Shown: positions 1 to 8,854 of the stretch, piece after piece
How positions within the stretch are numbered: position 1 is the stretch's first letter
How the letters are laid out: each line of letters starts with the position of its first letter
Assembly (NCBI RefSeq): GCF_001425835.1
Contig: NZ_LMDP01000003.1
Location: 380,001-444,000, forward strand
DNA: 64,000 bases
Source of the DNA: Afipia sp. Root123D2
Lineage (GTDB): Bacteria; Pseudomonadota; Alphaproteobacteria; Rhizobiales; Xanthobacteraceae
Direction of reading: 5' to 3'
Made by a program: the position numbers and the translations under genes
The notes under the pieces: generated by a model
What the model was told of the DNA's origin: nothing
The model's database searches: none
The model's input: only the letters and a program-made list of their open reading frames with translations

Positions 1-695
1 GTCATGAAATCGCAGCCGGCTTCCAGCGCACGTTCGAACAAAACGGCGGCAAGGTGGTCCAGAAGCTGTGGTCTCCGCTCAATGCCGCGGAATACGGCAC
101 CTACATCACGCAGATCGATCCGAACGTCGATGCGGTGTTTGCGGCATTCGCCGGCGGCAACGGCATCAAGTTCCTCGGCGAATACAAGAACTACGGCATG
201 CAAAAGCCTGTTCTCGGTGCCATGACGACCGTGGATGAAGGCATCCTGAAGCGCATGGGCAGCGAAGCCGTCGGCGTGATTTCGTCGGGCTGGTACAGCG
301 CCGCCACCGATACGCCTGCCAACAAGAAGTTCGTTGAAACCGTCCGCAAGGCTTACGGCGCCGATCCGGGTTACTACACGGTCGGCGCGTACATGGCCTG
401 CCAGTTCCTCAACAATGCGCTGGAGCAGGTGAAGGGCGACATCTCGAACAAGGAAGCCTTTATGAAGGCCTTGCGCAACGTCGATATTCCTCAAAGCCCC
501 TACGGGCCCGTGAAACTCGACAAGTACGGCCAGCCCATCCTCGATATCGCGATCCGCAAGGTCGAGAAGAAGGACGGACGACTGCAGAACGTCGTCATCA
601 AGACTTATCCCGCTGTGAGCCAGTTCTGGACCTACGGCGCGGATGAATTCCTCAAGAGCCCGGTCTACTCGCGCGACTGGGCACCGGCGAAGTAA
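1..695 (+). CDS. ABC transporter substrate-binding protein, branched-chain amino acid type (5' end missing)
   Basis: The reading frame is open from the window edge (first full codon at 3) to a TAA at 693-695, giving about 230 C-terminal residues. The visible part has the look of a LivJ/LivK-type periplasmic receptor (Peripla_BP_6 fold): an AEYGTYITQI stretch, then an FAGGNG turn and a GYYTVGAYMACQ segment. It lies 25 bp ahead of livH and heads a complete LivHMGF set, so it should be the periplasmic receptor of that importer. The Mo-hydroxylase genes downstream suggest an aromatic or heterocyclic ligand rather than leucine, but that is inference. The signal peptide and N-lobe lie outside the window. 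Confidence 0.9.
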   Translation, partial: HEIAAGFQRTFEQNGGKVVQKLWSPLNAAEYGTYITQIDPNVDAVFAAFAGGNGIKFLGEYKNYGMQKPVLGAMTTVDEGILKRMGSEAVGVISSGWYSAATDTPANKKFVETVRKAYGADPGYYTVGAYMACQFLNNALEQVKGDISNKEAFMKALRNVDIPQSPYGPVKLDKYGQPILDIAIRKVEKKDGRLQNVVIKTYPAVSQFWTYGADEFLKSPVYSRDWAPAK

Positions 696-720
696 TTCGC
701 AATCGTCGGGAGGGATCCGC

Positions 721-1581
721 ATGAATTTCTGGATCATTCAAGGTTTGAACGGTCTGGCGTTCGGATCCCTCCTGTTTATTCTTGCGTCGGGCTTTTCGCT
801 GATCTTCGGCCTGATGCGCATCGTCAATCTTTCGCACGGTGCGTATTTCATGCTCGGCGCCTATGTCGGACTGTCGGCGATCGAGGCCGGCGTGAATTTC
901 TGGATCGCGATCCTGATCGGCGGCGGCGCCATCTGCATTCTCGGTGCCGTCATCGAGCGCTTCATCCTTCGCAGGCTGACCGGTCAGCCGCTGGCGCAGG
1001 TTCTGGTAACGCTCGGCATTGCGTTCATCATCGCCGACACCTGCGTCTGGATCTGGACCGGCGATCCGCGCCCGGTGCCGATGCCGAGCGAACTGACAGG
1101 TGCGTTCCGGATCTCGCATCTGGCTTTTCCGATCTATCGCCTGTTCGTGATCGGCGTGGCGTTCGCATTGGCTGCGGCACTCTGGTTCCTGCTTGAGCGC
1201 AGCCGCCTTGGTGCAATGATCCGCGCCGGCGTCGACGATCTGACCATGGCGCGCGCCATGGGGATCCGGACCTCGCTTCTGTTCTCCGTGGTGTTCTGCC
1301 TCGGCTCTGCGTTGGCGGGAGCCGGTGGCGTGCTGTCCGGGCCGATCCTGTCGGTCTATCCCGGACTCGATACCGACATGCTGCCGCTGGCACTGGTTGT
1401 CGTCATTCTGGGCGGCGTCGGCAGCCTGCTCGGCGCGTTCATCGGCAGTCTGATCATTGGCTTCATCTACAGTTATGGGCAGGCGCTGTTTCCGGATCTC
1501 GCCTACGTGATCCTGTTCCTGCCGATGGTTCTGGTTCTGACCCTGCGGCCGACCGGCCTGTTCGGAAGGCAAGCCATCTGA
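721..1581 (+). CDS. livH: Branched-chain amino acid-type ABC transporter permease LivH
   Basis: 286 residues, polytopic inner-membrane permease of the BPD_transp_2 (LivH) family. The sequence alternates long hydrophobic segments with short loops. It carries the family features RIVNLSHGAYFMLGAY near the N-terminus and LALVVVILGGVGSLLGAFIG near the C-terminus. The ATG at 721 is preferred over an in-frame upstream start at 643, because a GGGAGG ribosome site lies just before it and the longer form would overlap the receptor gene. The stop overlaps the livM start (TGATG), indicating translational coupling. Confidence 0.93.
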   Translation: MNFWIIQGLNGLAFGSLLFILASGFSLIFGLMRIVNLSHGAYFMLGAYVGLSAIEAGVNFWIAILIGGGAICILGAVIERFILRRLTGQPLAQVLVTLGIAFIIADTCVWIWTGDPRPVPMPSELTGAFRISHLAFPIYRLFVIGVAFALAAALWFLLERSRLGAMIRAGVDDLTMARAMGIRTSLLFSVVFCLGSALAGAGGVLSGPILSVYPGLDTDMLPLALVVVILGGVGSLLGAFIGSLIIGFIYSYGQALFPDLAYVILFLPMVLVLTLRPTGLFGRQAI

Positions 1582-2582
1582 TGCGCGCTCCGGCTTCAAA
1601 CGTTCTATTGTGGTTGATCGCCCTCGCCGCGCTGCTCGCGACGCCGTGGGTGGTGACGTCTGAATATTATGTCAACATCGCAAGCCAGATCGTCATCGCA
1701 GCGATTCTTGCGCTCAGTCTCAATCTCCTGATTGGCTTCGGCGGCATGATCTCACTCGGTCACGCGGTCTATCTCGGCGTGGCCGCCTATCTGTCGATCT
1801 ACCTCACCGCTCACGCCGGATTCGGCCATCTCGCGGGCGCTCTGATCGCTATTGGCGCGACAACGGCCCTGGCAATGCTGTTCGGCTATCTGGCGTTGCG
1901 CGCGTCGGGCCTCGGATTTCTGATGATCACGCTGGCGCTTGGCCAAATCCTGTGGGGCGTCGCCTATCGATGGGCCAGCCTGACCGGCGGCGACAATGGA
2001 CTGGGCGGATTGAAGCGGCCGCATCCGTTCGGCCTCGATCTGATGGACCCCACGATCTTCTTCTATTTCGTCCTGTTTTTCCTGGGCGTCGCACTGTGGT
2101 GCATCGCGCGCTTCATTCAGTCCGGCCTCGGCCAAAGCCTGCAGGGCACGCGCGATCAGCCGCGGCGCATGCGCGCGCTGGGTTATAATGTGTGGCTGAT
2201 CCAGTGGCTGAGCTTTGTGTTCGCCGGCTTCTGGGGTGCGGTGGCAGGCCTCCTCTATGCTTATTACCACCAGTTTGTCAGCCCGCAGGCGCTGCATCTG
2301 ACGACGTCAGCCGAAACACTGCTGATGGTGATCGCCGGCGGCACCGGAACGTTGCTCGGGCCGGTGGTCGGCGCGGCACTGGTGGTTATCCTCAAGAATG
2401 TCGTCAGCGCCTACATCACGCGCTGGCTGATTCTGCTCGGCGTCATCTTCGTCGCGATCGTTCTGTTCATGCCCGAGGGTCTGGTGCCCGGCATCATGCG
2501 CGGAGTCCGCGCCTTGAAACGCCGGTCGCGCGGGAACAAGGTTACGAACGCGCCGTCCATCGTCAAGGACAACGCCTCATGA
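1581..2582 (+). CDS. livM: Branched-chain amino acid-type ABC transporter permease LivM
   Basis: 333 residues, the second permease of the importer (BPD_transp_2, LivM branch). It has repeated hydrophobic helices and the family segment LNLLIGFGGMISLGHAVYLGVAAY in its first third, followed by GGTGTLLGPVVGAAL. A basic hydrophilic tail of about 25 residues (LKRRSRGNK...) ends the protein. Its start overlaps the livH stop and its stop overlaps the livG ATG by 4 bp (ATGA), so the genes are tightly coupled. Confidence 0.93.
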   Translation: MRAPASNVLLWLIALAALLATPWVVTSEYYVNIASQIVIAAILALSLNLLIGFGGMISLGHAVYLGVAAYLSIYLTAHAGFGHLAGALIAIGATTALAMLFGYLALRASGLGFLMITLALGQILWGVAYRWASLTGGDNGLGGLKRPHPFGLDLMDPTIFFYFVLFFLGVALWCIARFIQSGLGQSLQGTRDQPRRMRALGYNVWLIQWLSFVFAGFWGAVAGLLYAYYHQFVSPQALHLTTSAETLLMVIAGGTGTLLGPVVGAALVVILKNVVSAYITRWLILLGVIFVAIVLFMPEGLVPGIMRGVRALKRRSRGNKVTNAPSIVKDNAS

Positions 2583-3322
2583 CGACACCTGTCCTCGAAG
2601 TCACGGGACTTTGTCGCTATTTCGGCGGGCTGCCGGCCGTGCGCGATGTGACGATGCGCGTTCCGGCCGGCGAGCGGCGGCTGCTGCTCGGCCCCAACGG
2701 AGCGGGCAAGACAACGTTCTTCAATCTGATTGCCGGCGACTTTCCGCCATCGCAGGGCGCGATCCGCATTTTCGGCCAGGACGTCACCCGGAAGTCAGCG
2801 AACCAGCGCACTCATCTTGGGATGGCGCGTACCTACCAGATCATCACGCTGTTTCAGAAGAATACGCTGCTGCACAATGTCGTCATCTCACTCGTCGGCC
2901 TTCGAGAGATACGTTTCAATCCATGGTCCGATTTACGCCGGCAGACGGCACTTTGGGACGAAGCGCGCGCAACGCTCGCCCTCGTCGGACTGGAGCACCT
3001 CGCCGACCGGACCGTCGCGGAGACCAGCTATGGCGAGCGTCGCCGGCTCGAGATCGCCATGGCGCTCGCGCAAAAGCCGAAGCTCCTGCTGCTCGACGAG
3101 CCACTGGCCGGTCTTTCCGCCGACGAACGCCAGGATGTTCAGCGCCTGCTTCAATCCATTCCGCGTGACGTCACCATCGTCATGATCGAGCACGACATGG
3201 ACGTCGCCCTCGCCTTCGCCGATGTGATCACGGTGATGCAGCACGGACAGGTGGTGGTGGAAGGAAGCCGCGCCGATGTGGTCGCCGATCCCAAGACCCG
3301 GGAGGTGTATCTTGGACACTGA
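2579..3322 (+). CDS. livG: ABC transporter ATP-binding protein LivG
   Basis: 247 residues, cytoplasmic ATPase of the Liv-type importer. Walker A is GPNGAGKTT (38-46), the signature is degenerate (SYGERRRLEIAMA in place of LSGGxxQ), and Walker B is LLLLDEPLAGLS followed by the switch histidine in MIEHDMD. The degenerate signature is usual for LivG, which pairs with a canonical LivF. The ATG at 2579 overlaps the livM stop (ATGA). A longer open frame starting at 2192 would lie inside livM and is rejected. Confidence 0.93.
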   Translation: MTTPVLEVTGLCRYFGGLPAVRDVTMRVPAGERRLLLGPNGAGKTTFFNLIAGDFPPSQGAIRIFGQDVTRKSANQRTHLGMARTYQIITLFQKNTLLHNVVISLVGLREIRFNPWSDLRRQTALWDEARATLALVGLEHLADRTVAETSYGERRRLEIAMALAQKPKLLLLDEPLAGLSADERQDVQRLLQSIPRDVTIVMIEHDMDVALAFADVITVMQHGQVVVEGSRADVVADPKTREVYLGH

Positions 3323-4031
3323 CGCGCTGACGATCAGCGGCCTGAACGCATTCTACGGCGAGAGCCATGTCCTGCACGATCTGTCGTTCAGCGTGAAGAA
3401 AGGCCAAGTCCTCGGCCTGCTCGGACGCAACGGCGCAGGCAAGACGACCTGCATCAGCGCGATCATGGGGCTGGTCAAGGCCAGGGCAACACGCATCGAT
3501 CTGTTCGGCCAGTCCATTTCCGGCCTGTCGCCGGAAGCGATTTCGCTGAAGGGCATCGGCCTGGTGCCGCAAGGGCGGCGCATCTTCCCATCCCTCACGG
3601 TTTACGAGAATCTCACCGTGGCGGCCCGCCGTGGACATGCCGAAAACAGCTCAAGCTGGGGGTTGGAGCAGGTCTATGCCACTTTCCCCCGGCTGTCGGA
3701 ACGACAGCGGCAACTGGCCGGCTCGCTGTCCGGCGGTGAGCAACAGATGCTGGCGATCTGCCGCGCCCTGATGACCAATCCGCGCCTTATCCTGTTCGAC
3801 GAACCCTCGGAAGGACTGGCGCCCCAAATTGTCGCCGAAGTCGCGGCGGTGCTGAAGCGGCTGCGCGACAGCGGTCTTTCGATCGTTCTTGTCGAACAGA
3901 ACATCAAGCTGGCGCTGGATATCGCGGACGAGGTGGTGGTGCTCAACACCGGCTATGTCGCGCACGCGGGTGGCGTGGATTCGCTCCGCTCCAACGATCG
4001 TTTGGCCGAACAACTACTTGGCGTTTATTGA
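3312..4031 (+). CDS. livF: ABC transporter ATP-binding protein LivF
   Basis: 239 residues, the second ATPase of the importer. It has Walker A GRNGAGKTT (38-46), a canonical signature LSGGEQQML, Walker B LILFDEPSEGLAP and the VEQN switch. The start is placed at a TTG at 3312 that overlaps the livG end, with a GGAGGTG ribosome site 5-10 bp upstream. The upstream in-frame start at 3276 would extend deeper into livG and lacks such a site. The fit with homologues beginning just before LTISGLNAFYG supports this choice. Confidence 0.92.
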   Translation: MDTDALTISGLNAFYGESHVLHDLSFSVKKGQVLGLLGRNGAGKTTCISAIMGLVKARATRIDLFGQSISGLSPEAISLKGIGLVPQGRRIFPSLTVYENLTVAARRGHAENSSSWGLEQVYATFPRLSERQRQLAGSLSGGEQQMLAICRALMTNPRLILFDEPSEGLAPQIVAEVAAVLKRLRDSGLSIVLVEQNIKLALDIADEVVVLNTGYVAHAGGVDSLRSNDRLAEQLLGVY

Positions 4032-4042
4032 AAGGTTGAAGA

Positions 4043-4825
4043 ATGACTTCCGTTCGTTTGCGTGATGGCGCGCTAGATATCATTGAGGCGGGTGCCGGCA
4101 AGCCCATCGTGCTGCTGCACTCGCTGCTTGCCGATCGGGCCATCTTCGACAAGATCGTTCCGATACTGGCGCGTCAGCGGCGCGTCATCGTTCCGGACCT
4201 GCCGGGCTTTGGCGGCTCGTCCTCGGCCGGCGCGACCATCGAAGGCATCGCGGACCGCATCTCCGGATTGTTTGACGCGCTCGATCTCGGCACCACGGCC
4301 GATGTCCTGGGCAACGGCTTCGGCGGTTTCGTTGCCAGCGCGCTAGCCGTTCGTCATGGCACGAAGTTCGACCGGCTGATACTCGCCGATACAGGTGTCG
4401 GATTTACGCCGGAGGGCAAGCAATCCTTCTTCGCGATGGCGGAGCGCGTGCGCCAGAGCGGCATGGAAGCCATCGTTGACGTCGCGCTGAAACGACTGTT
4501 TCCGGAAGACTTCATTTCTGCCAATCCCGCGATCATGGCCGAGCGCCGTGCTGCGCTGGTCAAAACCAACCCGGAATTCTTCGCCGAGGCCTGTCACGCC
4601 CTCGCCGCGCTGGATCTGACGCCTCACATCGGCACGATCCGCAATCCGACCCTGGTCGTGGTGGGCGAACTTGATGCGGCGACACCGCCCGAAATGACGC
4701 GCGCCCTTGCCAAGGCACTTCCGGGTGCTGAGTTGATCGAAATGCCGGGATGCGGCCATGCACCGATGGCGCAAGCGCCCGAGGCGTTCATCAAGGCGAT
4801 CTCAAAGTTCCTCGATCTGGCGTAA
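4043..4825 (+). CDS. Alpha/beta hydrolase-fold protein with the nucleophile serine replaced
   Basis: 260 residues with the alpha/beta hydrolase core: the oxyanion region VLLHSLLADRAIF, the FGGSS strand-turn, a charge-relay acid at about D211 (VVGELDAATPPEM) and a histidine at about H239 (GCGHAPMAQAPE). The nucleophile elbow reads GNGFGG (90-95) where the fold normally has GxSxG, so glycine 92 stands where the catalytic serine should be. It starts 11 bp after livF and is followed after 5 bp by the Mo-hydroxylase genes, so it is probably part of the same catabolic operon. Whether it is a non-hydrolytic enzyme, a binding protein or a dead copy cannot be told from sequence. Confidence 0.85.
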   Translation: MTSVRLRDGALDIIEAGAGKPIVLLHSLLADRAIFDKIVPILARQRRVIVPDLPGFGGSSSAGATIEGIADRISGLFDALDLGTTADVLGNGFGGFVASALAVRHGTKFDRLILADTGVGFTPEGKQSFFAMAERVRQSGMEAIVDVALKRLFPEDFISANPAIMAERRAALVKTNPEFFAEACHALAALDLTPHIGTIRNPTLVVVGELDAATPPEMTRALAKALPGAELIEMPGCGHAPMAQAPEAFIKAISKFLDLA

Positions 4826-4830
4826 CCGGC

Positions 4831-5700
4831 ATGAAGGCTTCGCCGTTTCAATATCACCGCCCGCAAACGCGCGAAGAGCTCGGCGCATTGCTCGCACGTC
4901 TGGAGAACGCCAAGATTCTCGCCGGCGGACAGTCGCTGATGCCGATGATGAATCTTCGGGTGATCGCGCCCGATCATCTGATCGACATCAACCGTATTCC
5001 CGACCTCGCGGGAATACGGGAAACGGCGGAAGGTATCGAAATCGGCGCGATGACCCGCCAGGCCGACGTGCTGGTGTCACCGATCGTCCGATCGCGTCTC
5101 CCGCTTTTGGCGCGCGCGCTTGAGCACGTCGGCCACATCCAGACCCGCGCCCGCGGCACGATCGGCGGAAGCTGCTGCCACCTCGATCCCTCGGCCGAAC
5201 AACCCGCGATGTGCGCAGCGCTCGACGCGGAGTTCATCGTCTCCGGCCCCGACGGCCGCCGAACCATTCCGGCGGGCGAATGGTTCGAGGGCCTGCTACA
5301 ATCCGCGCTCGGTGACCAGGAACTCCTTGAAGGATTGCGGTTCAAGCCGTGGGGCAAAGGCCACGGTCATGGCTTCGCGGAATATGCGCGGCGCCACGGC
5401 GACTTCGCCATTGCAGGCGGCGCGGCTCTTCTTGAGGCAGGCAAGGACGGCCGGATCACCCGCGCGGCGCTGCTGTCGTTCGGCGTTGAATCCGCACCAC
5501 GGCGGCTGCCGGACGCCGAATCGTCCCTGATCGGTCAGCACATTGACAGCCTCGACGCAAAACCTGCCGTTGCCGCGGCACGTGCGCTCGACGCGATGGA
5601 AGACGTTCAAGTAACGGCCGACTATCGCCGTCATCTTGCTGGTGTCTTGATCGGCCGGGCGCTGGAGGAGGCTCGCACAACACTGGAGCGGCGTTCATGA
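4831..5700 (+). CDS. Molybdenum hydroxylase FAD-binding (medium) subunit, CoxM-like
   Basis: 289 residues of the FAD_binding_5 plus CO_deh_flav_C type. The N-terminal FAD loop AGGQSLMPMM (32-41) and the second FAD motif RGTIGGSCCHLDPSAEQP are visible; the latter corresponds to the RNRGTIGGSxAHADPAAE motif of the family. The subunit passes electrons from the 2Fe-2S protein to FAD. The ATG at 4831 follows the hydrolase stop; an earlier in-frame start at 4750 overlaps the hydrolase and is not favoured. The stop overlaps the next start (ATGA at 5697). Confidence 0.92.
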   Translation: MKASPFQYHRPQTREELGALLARLENAKILAGGQSLMPMMNLRVIAPDHLIDINRIPDLAGIRETAEGIEIGAMTRQADVLVSPIVRSRLPLLARALEHVGHIQTRARGTIGGSCCHLDPSAEQPAMCAALDAEFIVSGPDGRRTIPAGEWFEGLLQSALGDQELLEGLRFKPWGKGHGHGFAEYARRHGDFAIAGGAALLEAGKDGRITRAALLSFGVESAPRRLPDAESSLIGQHIDSLDAKPAVAAARALDAMEDVQVTADYRRHLAGVLIGRALEEARTTLERRS

Positions 5701-6176
5701 CCGAACAATCCGTCACATTCACGCTCAATGGCGAACAACGCGAAGCCGCTGTCGATCCGCGCACGCATCTCGGCGATTTCCTGCGCCACTCGCTCGGACT
5801 GACCGGCACGCACATCGGATGCGAGCATGGCGTTTGCGGCGCATGCACCGTGATCGTCGACGGCGCGCCGGTTCGCTCCTGCCTGATGCTGGCGGTGCAA
5901 ATCGACGGCTGTACCGTCGAGACCGTCGAGAGCCTTGGCAAGCCTGGCGAACTGTCTCCGCTTCAACAGGCGTTCGCGGTCAATCATGGCCTGCAATGCG
6001 GGTTCTGCACGCCGGGCATGTTGATGACCCTTGAAGCCTTCTTGCGCGTCACACCCACCCCGACCGAACACGACGTGAGGATCGCGATCTCCGGAAATAT
6101 CTGCCGCTGCACCGGCTATCAGGGCATCGTGCAGGCGGCGCTGGACACCGCATCATCAAGGGCGAACCGGTCATGA
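5697..6176 (+). CDS. Molybdenum hydroxylase 2Fe-2S (small) subunit, CoxS-like
   Basis: 159 residues. The N-terminal plant-type ferredoxin domain has C42, C47, C50 and C62 (GCEHGVCGACTV...SC). The C-terminal [2Fe-2S]-binding helical domain has QCGFCTPG (C101, C104) and NICRCTGY (C136, C138). This is the standard small subunit carrying both clusters of xanthine-dehydrogenase-family enzymes. It overlaps its neighbours by 4 bp on both sides, so the three subunits are co-translated. No Tat-type leader is present, so the complex is cytoplasmic or membrane-associated on the inner side. Confidence 0.95.
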   Translation: MTEQSVTFTLNGEQREAAVDPRTHLGDFLRHSLGLTGTHIGCEHGVCGACTVIVDGAPVRSCLMLAVQIDGCTVETVESLGKPGELSPLQQAFAVNHGLQCGFCTPGMLMTLEAFLRVTPTPTEHDVRIAISGNICRCTGYQGIVQAALDTASSRANRS

Positions 6177-8503
6177 GTGGACGTTTTTTTGGAACCGCCA
6201 TCACCCGCGTGGAAGATGCACGCCTGTTGACGGGCAAGGGCCACTATGTCGACGATATCGAACTGCCTGACATGCTGCATGCCGCTTTCGTGCGGGCGAG
6301 CTTTGCTCATGGCCGGATTCGCAACATCGACACGAGCGACGCCCTCGCGATGCCGGGCGTGGCCGCGATCTATACGATGGCGGACTTCGCGGACATCGCG
6401 CAGGGATCTATGCCGCCAATGGCGCCACATCCCCTTCTGAAGACGCCCATCACCTATCATCCACTGGCCGACGCGGAAGTTCGCCATGTCGGCGAGGCTA
6501 TCGCCATCGTGCTCGCCGATAATCGCGCCCATGCCGAGGACGCTGCGGCCGCGGTGATGCTCGATGTCGAGTATCTGCCCGCAGTATCGGATGCCGTTCT
6601 CGCCCGCGAAGCCAGTTCGCCCAAGGTGCACTCGCAACATGCCAGCAATGTCATCGCCACCATGAAGGCCAGCTTCGGCGATTGCGCAGGGGTATTCGCC
6701 AAAGCACACCATGTGCTGACCGAACACTTCGACATTCATCGCGGCGGCTGTCATGCCATGGAGTGCCGCGGCGTCGTCGCCAACATCGACCTGCAAACCG
6801 ACGCGCTGACCATCTCGACCTCTTCGCAATCGCCCTACATGGTGCGGCGCCATCTCGCCACCTATCTGCAACGCGACGAGAACACCATTCGTGTCTTGAC
6901 GCCGGATGTCGGCGGTGGCTTCGGGCCGAAAGCCAACGTCTATGCGGAGGAATTCGCGGTTGCCATCGCCGCCATCAAGAGCCGGCGGCCGGTGAAATGG
7001 ATCGAGGACCGCCAGGAGCATTTCGTTGCGACGACGCAGCAGCGCGGTCAGGTCTGGGCGCTGGACGTGGCGTTCGACAACGACGGACGCATGCGCGCGA
7101 TCCGCGGACATTGCATTCACGACAATGGCGCGTATGCACCCTATGGCCTGATCCTGCCCGCAACTGCGCTCGCCAGTTTTCCCGGCCCCTATGCTCTCGA
7201 TGCGCTCGATCTGTCGGTCGACGTCGTTCTCACCAATCTGGTGCCGACATCGCCGGTGCGCGGCGCCTGCCGACCCAATGTCGCATTTCTGCTCGAGCGT
7301 CTGGCCGACCGTATCGCGCGCCATCTCAACATAGATCGGCAGGACGTACGGCGGCGCAGCTTCGTGCGCGCCGATCAGATGCCTTACACCACCGGGATGA
7401 AGGCGCGTGACGGTTCACCGATCTCCTACGACAGCGGCGACTATGTCGCTGCGCTGGATCTCGTCCTCGACAAGATCGAAGCGACGAGTTTCGAAGCGCG
7501 GCGCGCAGAAGCCAGAAAACGCGGCAAATTGCGCGGGCTTGGCATCGCCTCGTGCGTCGAGGACACCGGACTTGGCCCATTCGAAGGTGCATCTGTGCGC
7601 GTGACGCCGGCGGGCAAGGTCATCATCGCCACCGGCGCATCCAGCCAGGGCCAGGGCCATCGCACGGCGTTTGCGCAGATTGCCGCGGACGCGCTTGGCG
7701 TCGAACTGGAAGACGTGACGGTTGAGACCGCGGACACCGCGAAGTTTCCGCTCGGCATTTCCACCATCGCCAGCCGCATCGCGGTGACGGCCGGGTCCTC
7801 GGTGCAGCTTGCAGCCCACAAGGTGCGGGCCAAGGCTATCACCTTCGCGTCCCATCAACTGGAGGTTGGCGAACACGACCTCGAACTCGAAGGCGGCGCG
7901 GTCCGGGTGAAAGGCATTCCGGAGATGAAGGTCAAGCTGTCCGAAATCGCCCGCGTACTCGCGGGAAACACCGGAATGACCTTGCCGGGCGACATGGAGC
8001 CGGATCTCGCCGCGACGGCATACTTCAACTCCAATGCCCTGACATTTGCCTACGGCGCAAACGCCTGCGAGGTTGAGGTCGATCCCGAGACCGGCGATAT
8101 CAGTGTCGTCCGCTATGTCGTGGTTCACGACTGCGGCAAGCTGATCAACCCGTTGATCGTCGACGGCCAGATTCGCGGCGGCGTCGTGCACGGCATCGGC
8201 AATGCGCTGTTCGAGCGGATGATCTACGATGAAGAAGGCCAGCCGCTGACCACGACCTATGGCGATTATTTTCTGCCGATGGCGTCCGAAATGCCGCAGA
8301 TCGAGGTCCATCACATCGAAACACCATCGCCGCGCAATCCGATCGGCGTCAAGGGCGCCGGCGAAGGCGGCACTATTCCTGCTGCCGCCTGCGTGATCTC
8401 CGCCGTGGAAGATGCATTGGGACCAAAAGGCCCGTTCATTCCTCTCCACCCGGTCTCGCCGCAGCAGGTGGTGCAGTGGCTTGAAGCAATGCCCGTGGAA
8501 TGA
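6173..8503 (+). CDS. Molybdenum hydroxylase large (molybdopterin) subunit, CoxL/XdhB-like
   Basis: 776 residues, the Mo-cofactor subunit (Ald_Xan_dh_C followed by the MoCoBD domains). It begins RFFGTAITRVEDARLLTGKGHYVDD, typical of the family. The Mo-binding region includes DVGGGFGPKANVY, and the active-site glutamate lies in GAGEGG (E731). The loop that carries AYxCSFR in true CO dehydrogenases reads PVRGACRPN here, so the protein is not a form I CODH. It belongs to the broad group of hydroxylases acting on heterocycles or aldehydes. The substrate is unknown. Subunit order M-S-L and 4-bp overlaps indicate one transcript with the importer genes upstream. Confidence 0.93.
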   Translation: MSGRFFGTAITRVEDARLLTGKGHYVDDIELPDMLHAAFVRASFAHGRIRNIDTSDALAMPGVAAIYTMADFADIAQGSMPPMAPHPLLKTPITYHPLADAEVRHVGEAIAIVLADNRAHAEDAAAAVMLDVEYLPAVSDAVLAREASSPKVHSQHASNVIATMKASFGDCAGVFAKAHHVLTEHFDIHRGGCHAMECRGVVANIDLQTDALTISTSSQSPYMVRRHLATYLQRDENTIRVLTPDVGGGFGPKANVYAEEFAVAIAAIKSRRPVKWIEDRQEHFVATTQQRGQVWALDVAFDNDGRMRAIRGHCIHDNGAYAPYGLILPATALASFPGPYALDALDLSVDVVLTNLVPTSPVRGACRPNVAFLLERLADRIARHLNIDRQDVRRRSFVRADQMPYTTGMKARDGSPISYDSGDYVAALDLVLDKIEATSFEARRAEARKRGKLRGLGIASCVEDTGLGPFEGASVRVTPAGKVIIATGASSQGQGHRTAFAQIAADALGVELEDVTVETADTAKFPLGISTIASRIAVTAGSSVQLAAHKVRAKAITFASHQLEVGEHDLELEGGAVRVKGIPEMKVKLSEIARVLAGNTGMTLPGDMEPDLAATAYFNSNALTFAYGANACEVEVDPETGDISVVRYVVVHDCGKLINPLIVDGQIRGGVVHGIGNALFERMIYDEEGQPLTTTYGDYFLPMASEMPQIEVHHIETPSPRNPIGVKGAGEGGTIPAAACVISAVEDALGPKGPFIPLHPVSPQQVVQWLEAMPVE

Positions 8504-8854
8504 CGAAATCGGTGCGGCAGGCAACCTGCATGCTCTCTGCCTCGCCTGCCGTCCGGTCAGATACCTGTAGCGTCGATTTCAGCGATGACGTCGTCGATCG
8601 TCGCTCGTAAATGTCAGCTTCTGGCTCAAGACGGGCTAAGTATCTTCGTAGCGAGAGCGCCAAGTCCGGAACGTGGAAAGCAGCCAACCCTTAGCGAGCA
8701 TCGCAGCTTACGTCCGGGTGCTCGATCGTTCAGCGTCGTTGGCGCGGTAAAAATCGCAAAACGTCAAAGACGGGAAGCCGAGAAAGCTTACCCACTTCGC
8801 CAGAAAACGCGATATATTGCGGCCCAGCTAACAACTTGGCCGACGGACAACAAT
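8504..8854 (+). other. Intergenic region between Mo-hydroxylase and LysM genes
   Basis: No convincing gene. An open frame runs through it into the LysM gene but has no family-like sequence before the ATG at 8855. An inverted repeat CGGCAGGC/GCCTGCCG (8515-8522 and 8544-8551, 21-nt loop) follows the operon end. It has no T-run, so it is at best a weak or rho-assisted terminator or an mRNA-stabilising stem. Confidence 0.5.
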
